Positions 36,086-46,545 of a stretch of DNA of 64,000 nucleotides are shown here, piece by piece. A program made the position numbers and the translations under genes. Source of the stretch: DATLGB01 sp964242305 (GTDB lineage Bacteria > Actinomycetota > Thermoleophilia > Solirubrobacterales > Solirubrobacteraceae). The stretch is from assembly GCA_964242305.1 (NCBI GenBank), contig CAXTBB010000017.1:9271-73270 (forward strand), read 5' to 3'. Every line of letters begins with the position of its first letter. Position 1 is the first letter of the stretch. Under the pieces are notes generated by a model. It was given only the letters and a program-made list of their open reading frames with translations. It was not told the origin of the DNA and did not search any database.

Positions 36086-37153
36086 ATGACCTCGGGCACG
36101 GACCGGACGCCGCCCGAGGCGCGGTTGGACGCCCGCGCCGTGCTTCGGGGCATCGCCCTGTTCGCGGTCATGCTCGCCCTCGTCATCCTCGCGGTCTCGG
36201 CACTGCCCGGGATCGGCGAGGTGCGCGATCGCTTCGCGCAGACCGACGGGCGCTGGCTCATCGTGGCCGGGGTCAGCTCGCTGGCGTCCATGCTCGGCTT
36301 CGTGGCCGCGCTGCGCGGCGCCTTCGACGGGATCCCGCCGCTGCGGGTCGCGATCCGCCTCGGCTTCGCCGAGCAGGGGACCAACGTGCTGCTGCCGGCC
36401 GGGGGTGCGGGCGGCCCGGCCTTCGGAACGGCGGTCATGCGCCGCGCGGGCGTGCCCCCGGAACTGGCTGCGCAGCGCCACGTCGTCCTGTTCCTGGTCA
36501 CCAGCGGCGTCTCGTTCGGCGGCCTCGTCGTGGCCGGGACGCTGGCGGCGACCGGGATCCTGGCCGGGGACGTCGGACCGGTCGGCGCGCTGGTGCCGGC
36601 CGGCGCAGGGGCGGCCGTGCTCGCGACGGCGCTGCTCTTCGCCCGGCTGGGGGAGCCCGCCGCCGTCCCGCCCGCGTCGGGCATGCGGCGGCAGGTGTGG
36701 CGGCTGCGGCGCTTCCTGCACGCGGGCGTGCGCAACAGCCTGGTGCTGATCCGCCGCGGCCACCCGTCGCTGGTGTTCGGGGCGATCGGCTACTACACGT
36801 TCGACATCGCCGCGCTGGGTGCGGCGTTCCAGGCGTTCGGGGGCGGCGGACCGGCGCTGTGGACGTTCGTCCTCGCCTACACCATCGGGCACGCGGGCGC
36901 GCTCATCCCGACCCCCGGCGGCGTCGGCGGCACCGACGGCGGCCTGATCGGCATGTTCGTCGTCTACGGGACCTCGCTGCCGATCGCCACCGCGGCGGTC
37001 CTGGGCTACCGCGTCTTCCAGCTCGGCCTGCCCGTCGTGCTGGGGGGCTACAGCGTGCTGCGCCTTCGCTACACGCTGCGCCACGGGCCGAGCCCGGAGG
37101 AGGTCACCGCCCGCATCGAGGCGGCCCAGGCCGAGCGCGGCACCGAGCTGTGA
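36086..37153 (+). CDS. YbhN/LPG-synthase-TM-like integral membrane protein (UPF0104)
   Basis: The 355-residue protein has eight or nine predicted membrane helices of the lysylphosphatidylglycerol synthase TM family. Family features are LGFAEQGTNVLLPAGGAGGPA in the second loop and LAYTIGHAGALIPTPGGVGGTDGGL near helix 7. It lacks the catalytic synthetase domain of MprF, so it may be a lipid transporter or flippase. The start is ATG 36086, seven bases after a TAGATT box; upstream in-frame starts fall before that box. Confidence 0.85.
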   Translation: MTSGTDRTPPEARLDARAVLRGIALFAVMLALVILAVSALPGIGEVRDRFAQTDGRWLIVAGVSSLASMLGFVAALRGAFDGIPPLRVAIRLGFAEQGTNVLLPAGGAGGPAFGTAVMRRAGVPPELAAQRHVVLFLVTSGVSFGGLVVAGTLAATGILAGDVGPVGALVPAGAGAAVLATALLFARLGEPAAVPPASGMRRQVWRLRRFLHAGVRNSLVLIRRGHPSLVFGAIGYYTFDIAALGAAFQAFGGGGPALWTFVLAYTIGHAGALIPTPGGVGGTDGGLIGMFVVYGTSLPIATAAVLGYRVFQLGLPVVLGGYSVLRLRYTLRHGPSPEEVTARIEAAQAERGTEL

Positions 37154-37166
37154 TTAGGCTGCACGT

Positions 37167-39923
37167 ATGAGCGAGAACAGCTATGACGCGCGGGCTGAGC
37201 TCGACGTCGACGGGACGACCTACACCTACTACGCGCTCGAGGCGCTGCAGTCCAAGTTCGACGTGGCTCGGCTGCCGTTCTCGCTGAAGGTCCTGCTCGA
37301 GAACGTCCTTCGCAACGAGGACGGCGACGCCGTCCACAAGGAGGACGTCGAGAAGATCGCGACGTGGGACCACCGCGCCGAGCCGAGCGAGGAGATCGCC
37401 TTCACGCCCGCGCGCGTCGTGCTGCAGGACTTCACCGGCGTGCCGTGCGTCGTCGACCTCGGCGCCATGCGCGACGCCATCGCCGACATGGGCGGCGACC
37501 CCTCGGTGATCGAGCCGCAGGTTCCCGCCGAGCTGGTCATCGACCACTCCGTGCAGGTGGACTCGTTCGGCCACCGCGACTCCTTCGCCCGCAACGCCGA
37601 GCTCGAGTTCGAGCGCAACGAGGAGCGCTACTCGCTGCTCAAGTGGGGCCAGCAGGCGTTCGAGAAGTTCAAGGTCGTCCCGCCCGACACCGGCATCGTG
37701 CACCAGGTCAACCTGGAGTACCTCGCGCGCGTCGTCTTCGACAACGACGGCGTGCTGTACCCGGACACGCTGGTGGGGACCGACTCCCACACGACGATGA
37801 TCAACGGGCTCGGCGTCCTCGGCTGGGGCGTCGGCGGCATCGAGGCGGAGGCGGCCATGCTCGGCCAGCCGATGTCGATGCTGCTCCCGCAGGTGGTCGG
37901 CTTCAAGCTGAGCGGCGAGCTGCCGGAGGGATCGACGGCGACCGACCTCGTGCTGACGGTGACGGAGATGCTGCGCGACTACGGCGTCGTCGGCAAGTTC
38001 GTCGAGTTCTTCGGGCCGGGCGTCGCGCAGCTGGCGCTGGCCGACCGCGCGACGCTGGGCAACATGTCGCCGGAGTTCGGCTCGACGTGCGCGATCTTCC
38101 CGATCGACGCGGAGACGATCCGCTACCTGAAGTTCTCCGGCCGCGGCGACGCGCACTGCGCCTACGTGGAGGCCTACGCGCGCGCCCAGGGGATGTGGCA
38201 CGACGAGGACTCCGAGGAGCCGACCTTCTCCGACACGCTGTCGCTCGACCTTGGCGATGTCGTCCCCTCCCTGGCCGGGCCCAAGCGCCCGCAGGACCGC
38301 ATCTCGCTGACCGACATCAAGGAGGGCCACGCACGGGCGCTCACCGAGCTCGGCTACGACGACCACGACGAGGCCGAGAAGGAGTCCTTCCCCGCCTCCG
38401 ACCCACCCACCAACGGCAACGGCGACCATGAGCCGTCGTCGAAGAGCGACCGGGACGGCGAGGCGGTGGCCCTCTCCGACGACAGCGACGCGTCGCTCTC
38501 GCACGGCGACGTCGTCATCGCCGCCATCACCTCCTGCACCAACACGTCCAACCCGACGGTCATGGTGGCGGCCGGGCTGCTGGCCAAGAACGCCGTCGAG
38601 AAGGGGCTGACGTCGAAGCCGTGGGTGAAGACCTCACTCGCCCCAGGCTCGAAGGTCGTCATGGACTACTACGGGGAGGCGGGCCTGGTCGAGCCGCTGG
38701 AGGCGCTCGGCTTCCACCTGGTCGGCTACGGCTGCACGACCTGCATCGGGAACTCCGGCCCGCTCCCGGAGGAGATCTCGGCCACCATCAGCGAGCACGA
38801 CCTGGCCGTCGCCTCCGTGCTCTCGGGCAACCGCAACTTCGAAGGGCGCATCAACCCCGACGTGAAGATGAACTTCCTCGCGTCGCCGCCGCTCGTCGTC
38901 GCCTACGCGCTGGCCGGGACGATGGACTGGGACCCGTACAACGAGCCGATCGGGGAGTCCTCGGACGGCGAGGAGGTCTACCTCAAGGACATCTGGCCGT
39001 CGGCGGAGGAGGTCGCCCGCGTGGTCGAGGAGAGCGTCCGCTCGGAGATGTTCACGTCCTCCTACGACGAGGTCTTCGACGGCGACGAGAACTGGCAGTC
39101 GCTCGACGTCCCCACCGGCGACCGCTTCGCCTGGGACGAGGACTCCACGTACGTGCAGCGCCCGAGCTTCCTCATCGACGTCCCTGAGGAGCCGACGGAA
39201 CGGGAGGACATCGAGGGCGCGCGCGTGCTGGCCAAGCTCGGCGACTCGGTGACCACCGACCACATCTCCCCCGCCGGCGCGATCAAGAAGGACTCACCCG
39301 CCGGCGCCTACCTGCAGGAGAAGGGCATCGCGCCCAAGGACTTCAACTCCTACGGCTCGCGGCGCGGCAACCACGAGGTCATGGTCCGCGGCACGTTCGC
39401 CAACATCCGCCTGCGCAACGAGCTCGCGCCGGGGACCGAGGGCGGGGTGACGACCTATTTCCCACCCACCCACCCCGACGCCGCCGGCGAGGAGATGTCG
39501 ATCTACGACGCCGCCATGGCCTACGCCGAGGAGGAGACGCCGCTCGTCGTCCTCGCGGGCAAGGAGTACGGGTCCGGCTCGTCGCGCGACTGGGCGGCGA
39601 AGGGCACGAACCTGCTCGGCGTGCGCGCCGTGATCGCGGTGAGCTTCGAGCGCATCCACCGCTCCAATCTGGTCGGCATGGGCGTGCTCCCGCTGCAGTT
39701 CTCCGAGGGGGACGACGCCGAGTCGCTGGGCCTCACCGGCGAGGAGGAGTTCTCCATCAGCGGCGTCGAGGGGGGCGAGGCGAAAGAAGTCACGGTGAAG
39801 GCCGGCGACACCGAGTTCACCTGCCGCGTGCGCATCGACACGCCCAAGGAGGTCGAGTACTACAAGCACGGCGGCATCCTGCCCTTCGTGCTCCGCCAGC
39901 TGCTCGCGAAGGGGCGCTCTTGA
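37167..39923 (+). CDS. acnA: Aconitate hydratase
   Basis: This is the TCA-cycle aconitase, 918 residues, isomerising citrate and isocitrate through a 4Fe-4S cluster. Cluster ligands are in AAITSCTNTSNP and GYGCTTCIGNSGPL. Substrate-site segments GTDSHTTMINGLGVLGWGVGG and GSGSSRDWAAKG are intact. A stretch of about 50 residues (about 396-447), rich in Asp, Glu, Ser and Asn, interrupts the usual alignment just before the first cluster cysteine. ATG 37167 lies six bases after TAGGCT, suggesting a leaderless message. The stop overlaps the M42 peptidase start (TTGA). Confidence 0.96.
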   Translation: MSENSYDARAELDVDGTTYTYYALEALQSKFDVARLPFSLKVLLENVLRNEDGDAVHKEDVEKIATWDHRAEPSEEIAFTPARVVLQDFTGVPCVVDLGAMRDAIADMGGDPSVIEPQVPAELVIDHSVQVDSFGHRDSFARNAELEFERNEERYSLLKWGQQAFEKFKVVPPDTGIVHQVNLEYLARVVFDNDGVLYPDTLVGTDSHTTMINGLGVLGWGVGGIEAEAAMLGQPMSMLLPQVVGFKLSGELPEGSTATDLVLTVTEMLRDYGVVGKFVEFFGPGVAQLALADRATLGNMSPEFGSTCAIFPIDAETIRYLKFSGRGDAHCAYVEAYARAQGMWHDEDSEEPTFSDTLSLDLGDVVPSLAGPKRPQDRISLTDIKEGHARALTELGYDDHDEAEKESFPASDPPTNGNGDHEPSSKSDRDGEAVALSDDSDASLSHGDVVIAAITSCTNTSNPTVMVAAGLLAKNAVEKGLTSKPWVKTSLAPGSKVVMDYYGEAGLVEPLEALGFHLVGYGCTTCIGNSGPLPEEISATISEHDLAVASVLSGNRNFEGRINPDVKMNFLASPPLVVAYALAGTMDWDPYNEPIGESSDGEEVYLKDIWPSAEEVARVVEESVRSEMFTSSYDEVFDGDENWQSLDVPTGDRFAWDEDSTYVQRPSFLIDVPEEPTEREDIEGARVLAKLGDSVTTDHISPAGAIKKDSPAGAYLQEKGIAPKDFNSYGSRRGNHEVMVRGTFANIRLRNELAPGTEGGVTTYFPPTHPDAAGEEMSIYDAAMAYAEEETPLVVLAGKEYGSGSSRDWAAKGTNLLGVRAVIAVSFERIHRSNLVGMGVLPLQFSEGDDAESLGLTGEEEFSISGVEGGEAKEVTVKAGDTEFTCRVRIDTPKEVEYYKHGGILPFVLRQLLAKGRS

Positions 39924-40951
39924 TCCCCGACGTCTTCCGGACGCTGCTGACGACCCCCGGCCCGTCCGGGTACGTCGACGAGGCGACGGCCGCGTTCGCC
40001 GCCGCCTGCGAGTCGATCGCGACGTCGGTGGCCACCGACGACTACGGCTCCACGGTCGCGCGCCTGGAGGGCGGCGACGGCCGCAGCGTGGCGGTGATGG
40101 GCCACATCGACGAGATCGGCCTGATCGTCACCCACATCGACGACAAGGGCTTCCTGTGGTTCACGCAGGTCGGCGGCTGGGACCCGCAGATCCTGGTCGG
40201 CCAGCGCGTCGAGGTCCTCACCGCGGGCGGCCGCATCCCCGGCGTGGCCGGCCGCAAGCCGATCCACCTGCTCGGCGAGGAGGAGCGCAAGTCGGTCCCC
40301 AAGCTCAAGGACCTGCACATCGACATCGGCGCCAAGGACGGCGACGAGGCGCGCTCGCTGGCGCGGGTCGGCGACGTCGCGGTGATCGCCGCCGAGCCGG
40401 TCGAGCTGCCCAACGGACGCGTCGTCTCGCGCTCGCTGGACAACCGCGTCGGCTGCTTCGTCGCCTACGAGACGATGCGCCTGCTGGCCGAGGGCGACGC
40501 CCCTCCCGGTGACGTGTTCGCCGTGGCGGTCAACCACGAGGAGACGAACTTCGGCGGCGCGGTCCAGACCACCTACGCGCTCGAGCCCGACGTGGCACTG
40601 GTCATCGACGTCACCCACGAGACGGGCGCGCCCGGCGTCTCCGAGAACGAGAACGGGCGTCACCTCTACGGCAGCGGCCCGGCCATCGTGCGCGGCGCCA
40701 CCCTGTCGCGCACGGTCTACGACGGGCTCATCGCCGCCGCCGAGGCGGAGGAGATCCCGTACACGGTCGAGGCGACCGGGCGGGCGACCGGCACCGACGC
40801 CGACGCGGTGGTCAAGAGCCGCGCGGGCGTGGCCACGGCCTCCATCGGAGTGCCGTGCCGCTACATGCACTCCGCGGTCGAGATGGTCGCGATCGAGGAC
40901 GTGCTGAACACCGCCCGGCTGTGCGCGGCGTACGTCCGCAGCCTTGCCTGA
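39920..40951 (+). CDS. M42 family metallopeptidase (glutamyl/deblocking aminopeptidase-like)
   Basis: This is a 343-residue binuclear zinc aminopeptidase. Metal and catalytic residues are visible in GHIDEIGLIVTHID, SLDNRVGCF, VNHEETNFGGA, VIDVTHETGAPG and RYMHSAVEMV. M42 enzymes form large dodecameric shells that finish peptide breakdown. The start is TTG 39920, overlapping the aconitase stop, with GAAGGGG as ribosome site. The 3' end overlaps the next TTG start, so three genes are translated as a chain. Confidence 0.92.
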   Translation: MIPDVFRTLLTTPGPSGYVDEATAAFAAACESIATSVATDDYGSTVARLEGGDGRSVAVMGHIDEIGLIVTHIDDKGFLWFTQVGGWDPQILVGQRVEVLTAGGRIPGVAGRKPIHLLGEEERKSVPKLKDLHIDIGAKDGDEARSLARVGDVAVIAAEPVELPNGRVVSRSLDNRVGCFVAYETMRLLAEGDAPPGDVFAVAVNHEETNFGGAVQTTYALEPDVALVIDVTHETGAPGVSENENGRHLYGSGPAIVRGATLSRTVYDGLIAAAEAEEIPYTVEATGRATGTDADAVVKSRAGVATASIGVPCRYMHSAVEMVAIEDVLNTARLCAAYVRSLA

Positions 40952-41687
40952 CCCCCTGCGAGGGGTGGCGAGGCCCATCGCCCGCACCGTCGCCGGCCGA
41001 GCCGGGCCCCCTCTTCTGCTTCTCTGGGACATCGACGGGACGCTGCTGCAGCGGGCGTCCGTCGAGCACGCGCGGGCGCTGCTGGGCGCGCTGGCCGAGG
41101 TCCACGGGGACGACCTCGGCATCGCGGACGTGCGCGGGATCGAGGCGGCCGGGCGCACGGACGGCGCCATCGCTCGCGACATCCTGCTCGCCTGCGGGGT
41201 GGAGGCGGAGGCGATCGACCGCGCGACCGCGGCCGTGGCCGAGCGCACCGCCGACGCCTACGCGTCGCTGTGCCCGGCCGACCTCTCCGACAAGGTCGCG
41301 CCCGGCATCCCGGAGCTGCTGAAGGCGCTCGACGGCGATCCCCGCTACCGCAACTCGCTGGTCACCGGCAACTTCCAGAAGGTCGCGCGGCTCAAGCTCG
41401 CCCGGGCCGGGATCGCCGCGCACTTCGAGGTCGGCCAGGGCGGCTTCGGCTCGGACGCCGAGGCGCGCGAGGAGCTGCCGCCGATCGCCCGCGCCCGCGC
41501 CGGCGACTGGCCGCGCGAGCGCACCGTCGTCATCGGCGACACCCCGCGCGACATCGCCTGCGCCCGCGCCGACGGCCTGCGCGTGGTCGCCGTCACCACC
41601 GGCCCGTTCACGGCCGACGCGCTCGCCGAGGCCGACTACGTCGCCAGCGGCGCCGACGAGCTGGCGCCGCTGCTCGCCGCCCTCTAA
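40944..41687 (+). CDS. HAD superfamily hydrolase (phosphoglycolate phosphatase-like)
   Basis: The 247-residue phosphatase has motif I DIDGTLL near residue 29, a helical cap, motif II in NSLVTGN and motif III/IV in VIGDTPRDIACARADG. It most resembles Gph-type HAD enzymes. It starts at TTG 40944 (overlapping the M42 gene by eight bases) or at the in-frame GTG 40965. It is the last gene of the acnA-M42 operon and converges on the propeller gene at 41684 with a four-base overlap. The physiological substrate is unknown. Confidence 0.9.
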   Translation: MPDPLRGVARPIARTVAGRAGPPLLLLWDIDGTLLQRASVEHARALLGALAEVHGDDLGIADVRGIEAAGRTDGAIARDILLACGVEAEAIDRATAAVAERTADAYASLCPADLSDKVAPGIPELLKALDGDPRYRNSLVTGNFQKVARLKLARAGIAAHFEVGQGGFGSDAEAREELPPIARARAGDWPRERTVVIGDTPRDIACARADGLRVVAVTTGPFTADALAEADYVASGADELAPLLAAL

Positions 41688-43093
41688 CGCGCGACCTGGA
41701 GGATGCGCGACTCCGTCCGCGATCCGTGGTGGCGCAGGCGGGTGACGTAGGCGGCGGTGCCGTCGAAGGCCGTGTCTGAGAGGGTGACGGTGAGGCCCGC
41801 GCGCGGGCGGGCGTAGGTCGGCGGGCGGATGCCGTGCGGGTAGCCCTGGTGGTGCGGGTGGTGGCCGTCCTCGTAGCCGAGGTCGCGGCGCCCGGTCGGA
41901 GTGGTGGAGAAGACCTCGCGGCCGCCGAGGAAGACGCGCTGGCGGCGGTAGGTCGAGCGCACGTACATGAGCCGGCCACCGACGACGCTCGGGCCGAGCA
42001 GGAGCGCCCGGGTGGCGCGGCGCAGGGTGGTGCGCGCGCCCGTGTCGAGGTCGACCGCGATGATGCGGCTCTCCGAGCGGGTGGCGCGGTCGAAGATCAC
42101 GCGGCGGCCGTCCAGGACGGGCCGGCCCACCCCGCTGCCCGCGTACACGGGCACGGAGGCGCCGCCGGCCAGCGGTTGCGCCGCGATCGTGTTCCCGGCG
42201 CGCCAGGCGACGTCGGTACCGGACAGCGCCAGCGCGTCGGCGCCGGGAGCGGGGATCGTCGCGATCGGGACCAGCGTGGCGACGTCGGCGACGGTGATCG
42301 CGTCACCGGCGATCCAGGCGATCGTGATCCCCGAGAGGGCGGGGTGGGAGCCGGGCAGGGCGACGACGGCGCCGTCGGCCCGCCGCAGTTGTCCGGCGCC
42401 GCCGGGGACGTTCCAGGCGACGGCGCCCGCGCTTGCGCTCGGGTCGCTGGCGTTGTAGGCCAGCACCGCCGTCGCCGCGCGGGCGGCCGGCGGGGCGACG
42501 GCGAGGACCGCGGCGGCGGCGAACAGCGCGACGGCGACCGCGCCCCGCAGGTCGCGCAGCACGTCGGGGCGCTCGGCGATCGCGGCGGCGCCGTCCGCCT
42601 GCGTGGCCAGGATCGCCACGGGCACGGCCCGCCCGGCGCCGAAGGCGAGCCCGACCGCCACGCCCGTCGCCGGCGTCCCCAGCGCCAGGCATGCGATCGC
42701 CAGCGCCCACGTCGCGAAGGTGAGCAGGAAGGTGGTGAAGCCGAGGCCGAGCAGGACGCCGTACAGCGCCGCGGCGGCCGGGACGGGCAGGATCCGCCGC
42801 CACGACTCCGGCACCTGGCGGCGCACCTGCGGGACGATCCGCCGGCCCGCCGCGTCCCCGAGCGCGCACAGAACCAGCGCCGCGACCGCCACCGCGACGA
42901 CGGGCCCGAACAGCGTCGTCCCCAGCCAGGCGAGCCCGCCGAACGTGACCGCCCCGCCGGCCAGCGCGCCCGCGGCGAACGTCACGATCCCGCCCCGCGC
43001 ACGCTCCAGGGTCTCCACCATCGACAGCCCGCACGGCGACCACGACCCGGCCAGCCCGGCCAGCAGCGCCACGACCACCAGCGCCTCCCGCAT
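41684..43093 (-). CDS. CcdA/DsbD-like membrane domain fused to a beta-propeller-like domain
   Basis: The 469-residue product has about seven membrane helices in its first 220 residues, starting with LAGSWSPCGLSMVETL, where SPCG matches the first redox cysteine of CcdA/DsbD transporters; a second membrane cysteine is in LAIACLALG. The rest is soluble and made of short beta repeats such as SGTDVAWRAGNTIAAQPL and GRRVIFDRATRSESRIIAVD, as in TolB-type propellers. A His-rich run (GHHPHHQGYPHG) lies near residue 425. ATG 43093 overlaps the upstream stop (TGATG). It probably carries reducing power across the membrane for its partner encoded at 43093-44313. Confidence 0.75.
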   Translation of the reverse strand: MREALVVVALLAGLAGSWSPCGLSMVETLERARGGIVTFAAGALAGGAVTFGGLAWLGTTLFGPVVAVAVAALVLCALGDAAGRRIVPQVRRQVPESWRRILPVPAAAALYGVLLGLGFTTFLLTFATWALAIACLALGTPATGVAVGLAFGAGRAVPVAILATQADGAAAIAERPDVLRDLRGAVAVALFAAAAVLAVAPPAARAATAVLAYNASDPSASAGAVAWNVPGGAGQLRRADGAVVALPGSHPALSGITIAWIAGDAITVADVATLVPIATIPAPGADALALSGTDVAWRAGNTIAAQPLAGGASVPVYAGSGVGRPVLDGRRVIFDRATRSESRIIAVDLDTGARTTLRRATRALLLGPSVVGGRLMYVRSTYRRQRVFLGGREVFSTTPTGRRDLGYEDGHHPHHQGYPHGIRPPTYARPRAGLTVTLSDTAFDGTAAYVTRLRHHGSRTESRILQVAR

Positions 43094-44313
43094 CAGCACG
43101 GGACCTTGGTCTGGAAGAACATCACGCAGAAGACCTTGCGGCCCTTGTAGCAGTAGCCGGTCAGCGCCTTGTCGCCGTTGATGCGGTGATCGTGGTCGGC
43201 GCAGCAGTCGATGAGCTTGCGGACGTGGCCCTTGCAGCAGCGGTACCAGGCGCCGTCGATCTGGGTTGGGAAGCCGTAGGTCGTCCCGACGGCCTTGCAG
43301 ACCTTGGTGCGGGTGGCGACGGCCAGCGGGCGGCCGTCGGCGTCGCGCAGCAGGTTGCCGCCCTCGGAGACCGGGCGGTCCTCGGCGTCGACCAGGCGGC
43401 CGAGGTCGTCGACGCGGTGCCCGTCGCGGGCGCGCAGCGGGTAGCCGGCGTGGTCGATGCGGGGCAGGCCGGTCGGATGCGGGCAGGAGTCGGTCGTGTA
43501 GATGTGGCCGCAGAAGTGGTAGGCCTCGGCGGCGCCGGGGCGGACGATGCCGCCGACCGTGGCGAGGGCGGCGGCGCGACCCACGAACGAGCGTCGGGAG
43601 AGGCCGGTGAGCGACCGCGCCTGCGCGGCCGTGTTGACCGTGCCCTTGGCGGTGACGACCCCGTCGGCGTCGACGTGCACGGCGTAGGGCGCGCCCGGGA
43701 CGCGGGCGGCGAGCCAGGCGGCGGCGTCGCGCTCCTCGTCGAGCTCGGTGACGTCGCCCAGCCCGCGGCGCACCCGCGCGCACAGCCGGCAGTTCGCCGT
43801 CGTGAACAGGTTCAGGCCGGGCGCGAGCTCCGTGCGCGAGCCGATCGCCGGACCCTCGTCGGCGACGTCGAGCGCGCCGCGCGGCGAGCGGTGCAGCAGG
43901 GTCGCCGCGACGAGCGCGACCGCGGCACCGGCGATCGCCAGCAGCGGGTTCCCGGCGCCGGCGAAGAGGGCCAGGACGGCGAGCGCGGCGGTGCGTCCCG
44001 CCGCGCTCCACGACACGGTCCCGCGGGCGCCCAGGCAGCCGCACGGCGCCCCGCCGCCACCGCGCGCCAGCACGGCGGCCTGCGTCGCCGCGAAGACGGC
44101 GAACAGGCCGGCGGCGACCGGCCCCGCCCCCGGCGTCCCGGCCAGCACGCCGATGCCCACCACGGTCTCGGCGACCACCAGCGGCCACAGCGCCCACGGC
44201 GTCCCGTAGGTCCCCAGCGCGACCCGGGACGCGGCCGGCTCGGCCGCCTTCAGCGCCGCCCCGACGAGCAGCACCATGCCGCAGATCAGGCTCGCGACGA
44301 TCAAGGCGAGCAC
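43093..44313 (-). CDS. MauE-like membrane domain, thioredoxin-like domain and Cys-rich C-terminal domain in one protein
   Basis: The 406-residue product begins with a four-helix MauE/DoxX-type membrane domain (about 1-150, including APCGCLGARG). A thioredoxin-like domain follows (LFTTANCRLCARVRRGL, a CxxC site, then a cis-Pro-like PGAPYAVHVD). Next comes LSRRSFVGRAAALA, which looks like an internal twin-arginine signal. The C-terminal domain of about 140 residues holds ten cysteines (FCGHIYTTDSC, WYRCCKGHVRKLIDCC, GYC, FCVMFF, final C), reminiscent of the methylamine dehydrogenase light chain. It has a single Trp, so the two-Trp TTQ cofactor cannot form. GTG 44313 is the likely start; earlier codons run antisense to the GNAT gene. 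Confidence 0.7.
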   Translation of the reverse strand: MLALIVASLICGMVLLVGAALKAAEPAASRVALGTYGTPWALWPLVVAETVVGIGVLAGTPGAGPVAAGLFAVFAATQAAVLARGGGGAPCGCLGARGTVSWSAAGRTAALAVLALFAGAGNPLLAIAGAAVALVAATLLHRSPRGALDVADEGPAIGSRTELAPGLNLFTTANCRLCARVRRGLGDVTELDEERDAAAWLAARVPGAPYAVHVDADGVVTAKGTVNTAAQARSLTGLSRRSFVGRAAALATVGGIVRPGAAEAYHFCGHIYTTDSCPHPTGLPRIDHAGYPLRARDGHRVDDLGRLVDAEDRPVSEGGNLLRDADGRPLAVATRTKVCKAVGTTYGFPTQIDGAWYRCCKGHVRKLIDCCADHDHRINGDKALTGYCYKGRKVFCVMFFQTKVPC

Positions 44314-44329
44314 CCTAGAACCTGAACCT

Positions 44330-44870
44330 GTGCTCGATGCGCCCCTCGGCGACACCGTCTCCCTACGGACCCTCACGGGCGCCGACGCGGAGCTGTTCGC
44401 GGCGCACGTCAAGGCGGAGTACGACCATCTCAGCCGGTTTCTCACGTGGCCCGACCGCACGGTCACGGCCGACGGCGCCCGCACCTGGCTGACCGCCTAC
44501 GAGCATCGCTGGGACGGGCGCGTGCGGGCCGCCGGCGTGTGGCGGGACGGCCACCTGATCGGCGGCGTCACGCTCCTGCACCACGACCCGGTCATGGCGA
44601 TCGCCGAACTCGGGGTCTGGGTCGTCGCCGGGGCGACCGGCAAAGGCATCGCGGCAGCGGCGTGCCGCGTGGCGATCGCCCACGCGCGCACGGAGCTCGG
44701 CGTCGAGCGACTCGTCTACCAGTGCGCCACCGGCAACGTCGCCTCCCGTCGCCTGGCCGAACGGCTCGGCTTCCGCTTCGAGGGCACGCTGCGCTCGGAC
44801 TACGTCATCCGCGGCGTCCGCCACGACACCGACGTGCTCTCGCTCGTCGGCACCGAACTGGACGTCTTCG

Positions 44871-44884
<14 letters not shown>
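44330..44884 (+). CDS. GNAT family N-acetyltransferase (RimJ/RimL-like)
   Basis: The 184-residue acetyltransferase has the family order: SLRTLTGADAELFAAHV near the N-terminus, ELGVWVVAGATGKGIAAAAC (the acetyl-CoA binding loop, G-x-G-x-A variant), and VYQCATGNVASRRLAERLGFRFEGTLR. It would acetylate a ribosomal protein N-terminus or a small amine. GTG 44330 is the most likely start. It is divergent from the MauE-fusion gene with 16 bases between starts. Its last 14 bases overlap the 3' end of ettA. Confidence 0.87.
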
Positions 44885-46526
<1,642 letters not shown>

Positions 46527-46545
46527 AGGAGCCCGGGACTGTAGG

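Noticed and set aside
43093..44313. Functional methylamine dehydrogenase light chain
   Set aside because: Only one Trp in the Cys-rich domain, so the tryptophan tryptophylquinone cofactor cannot form, and no large-subunit gene is present.
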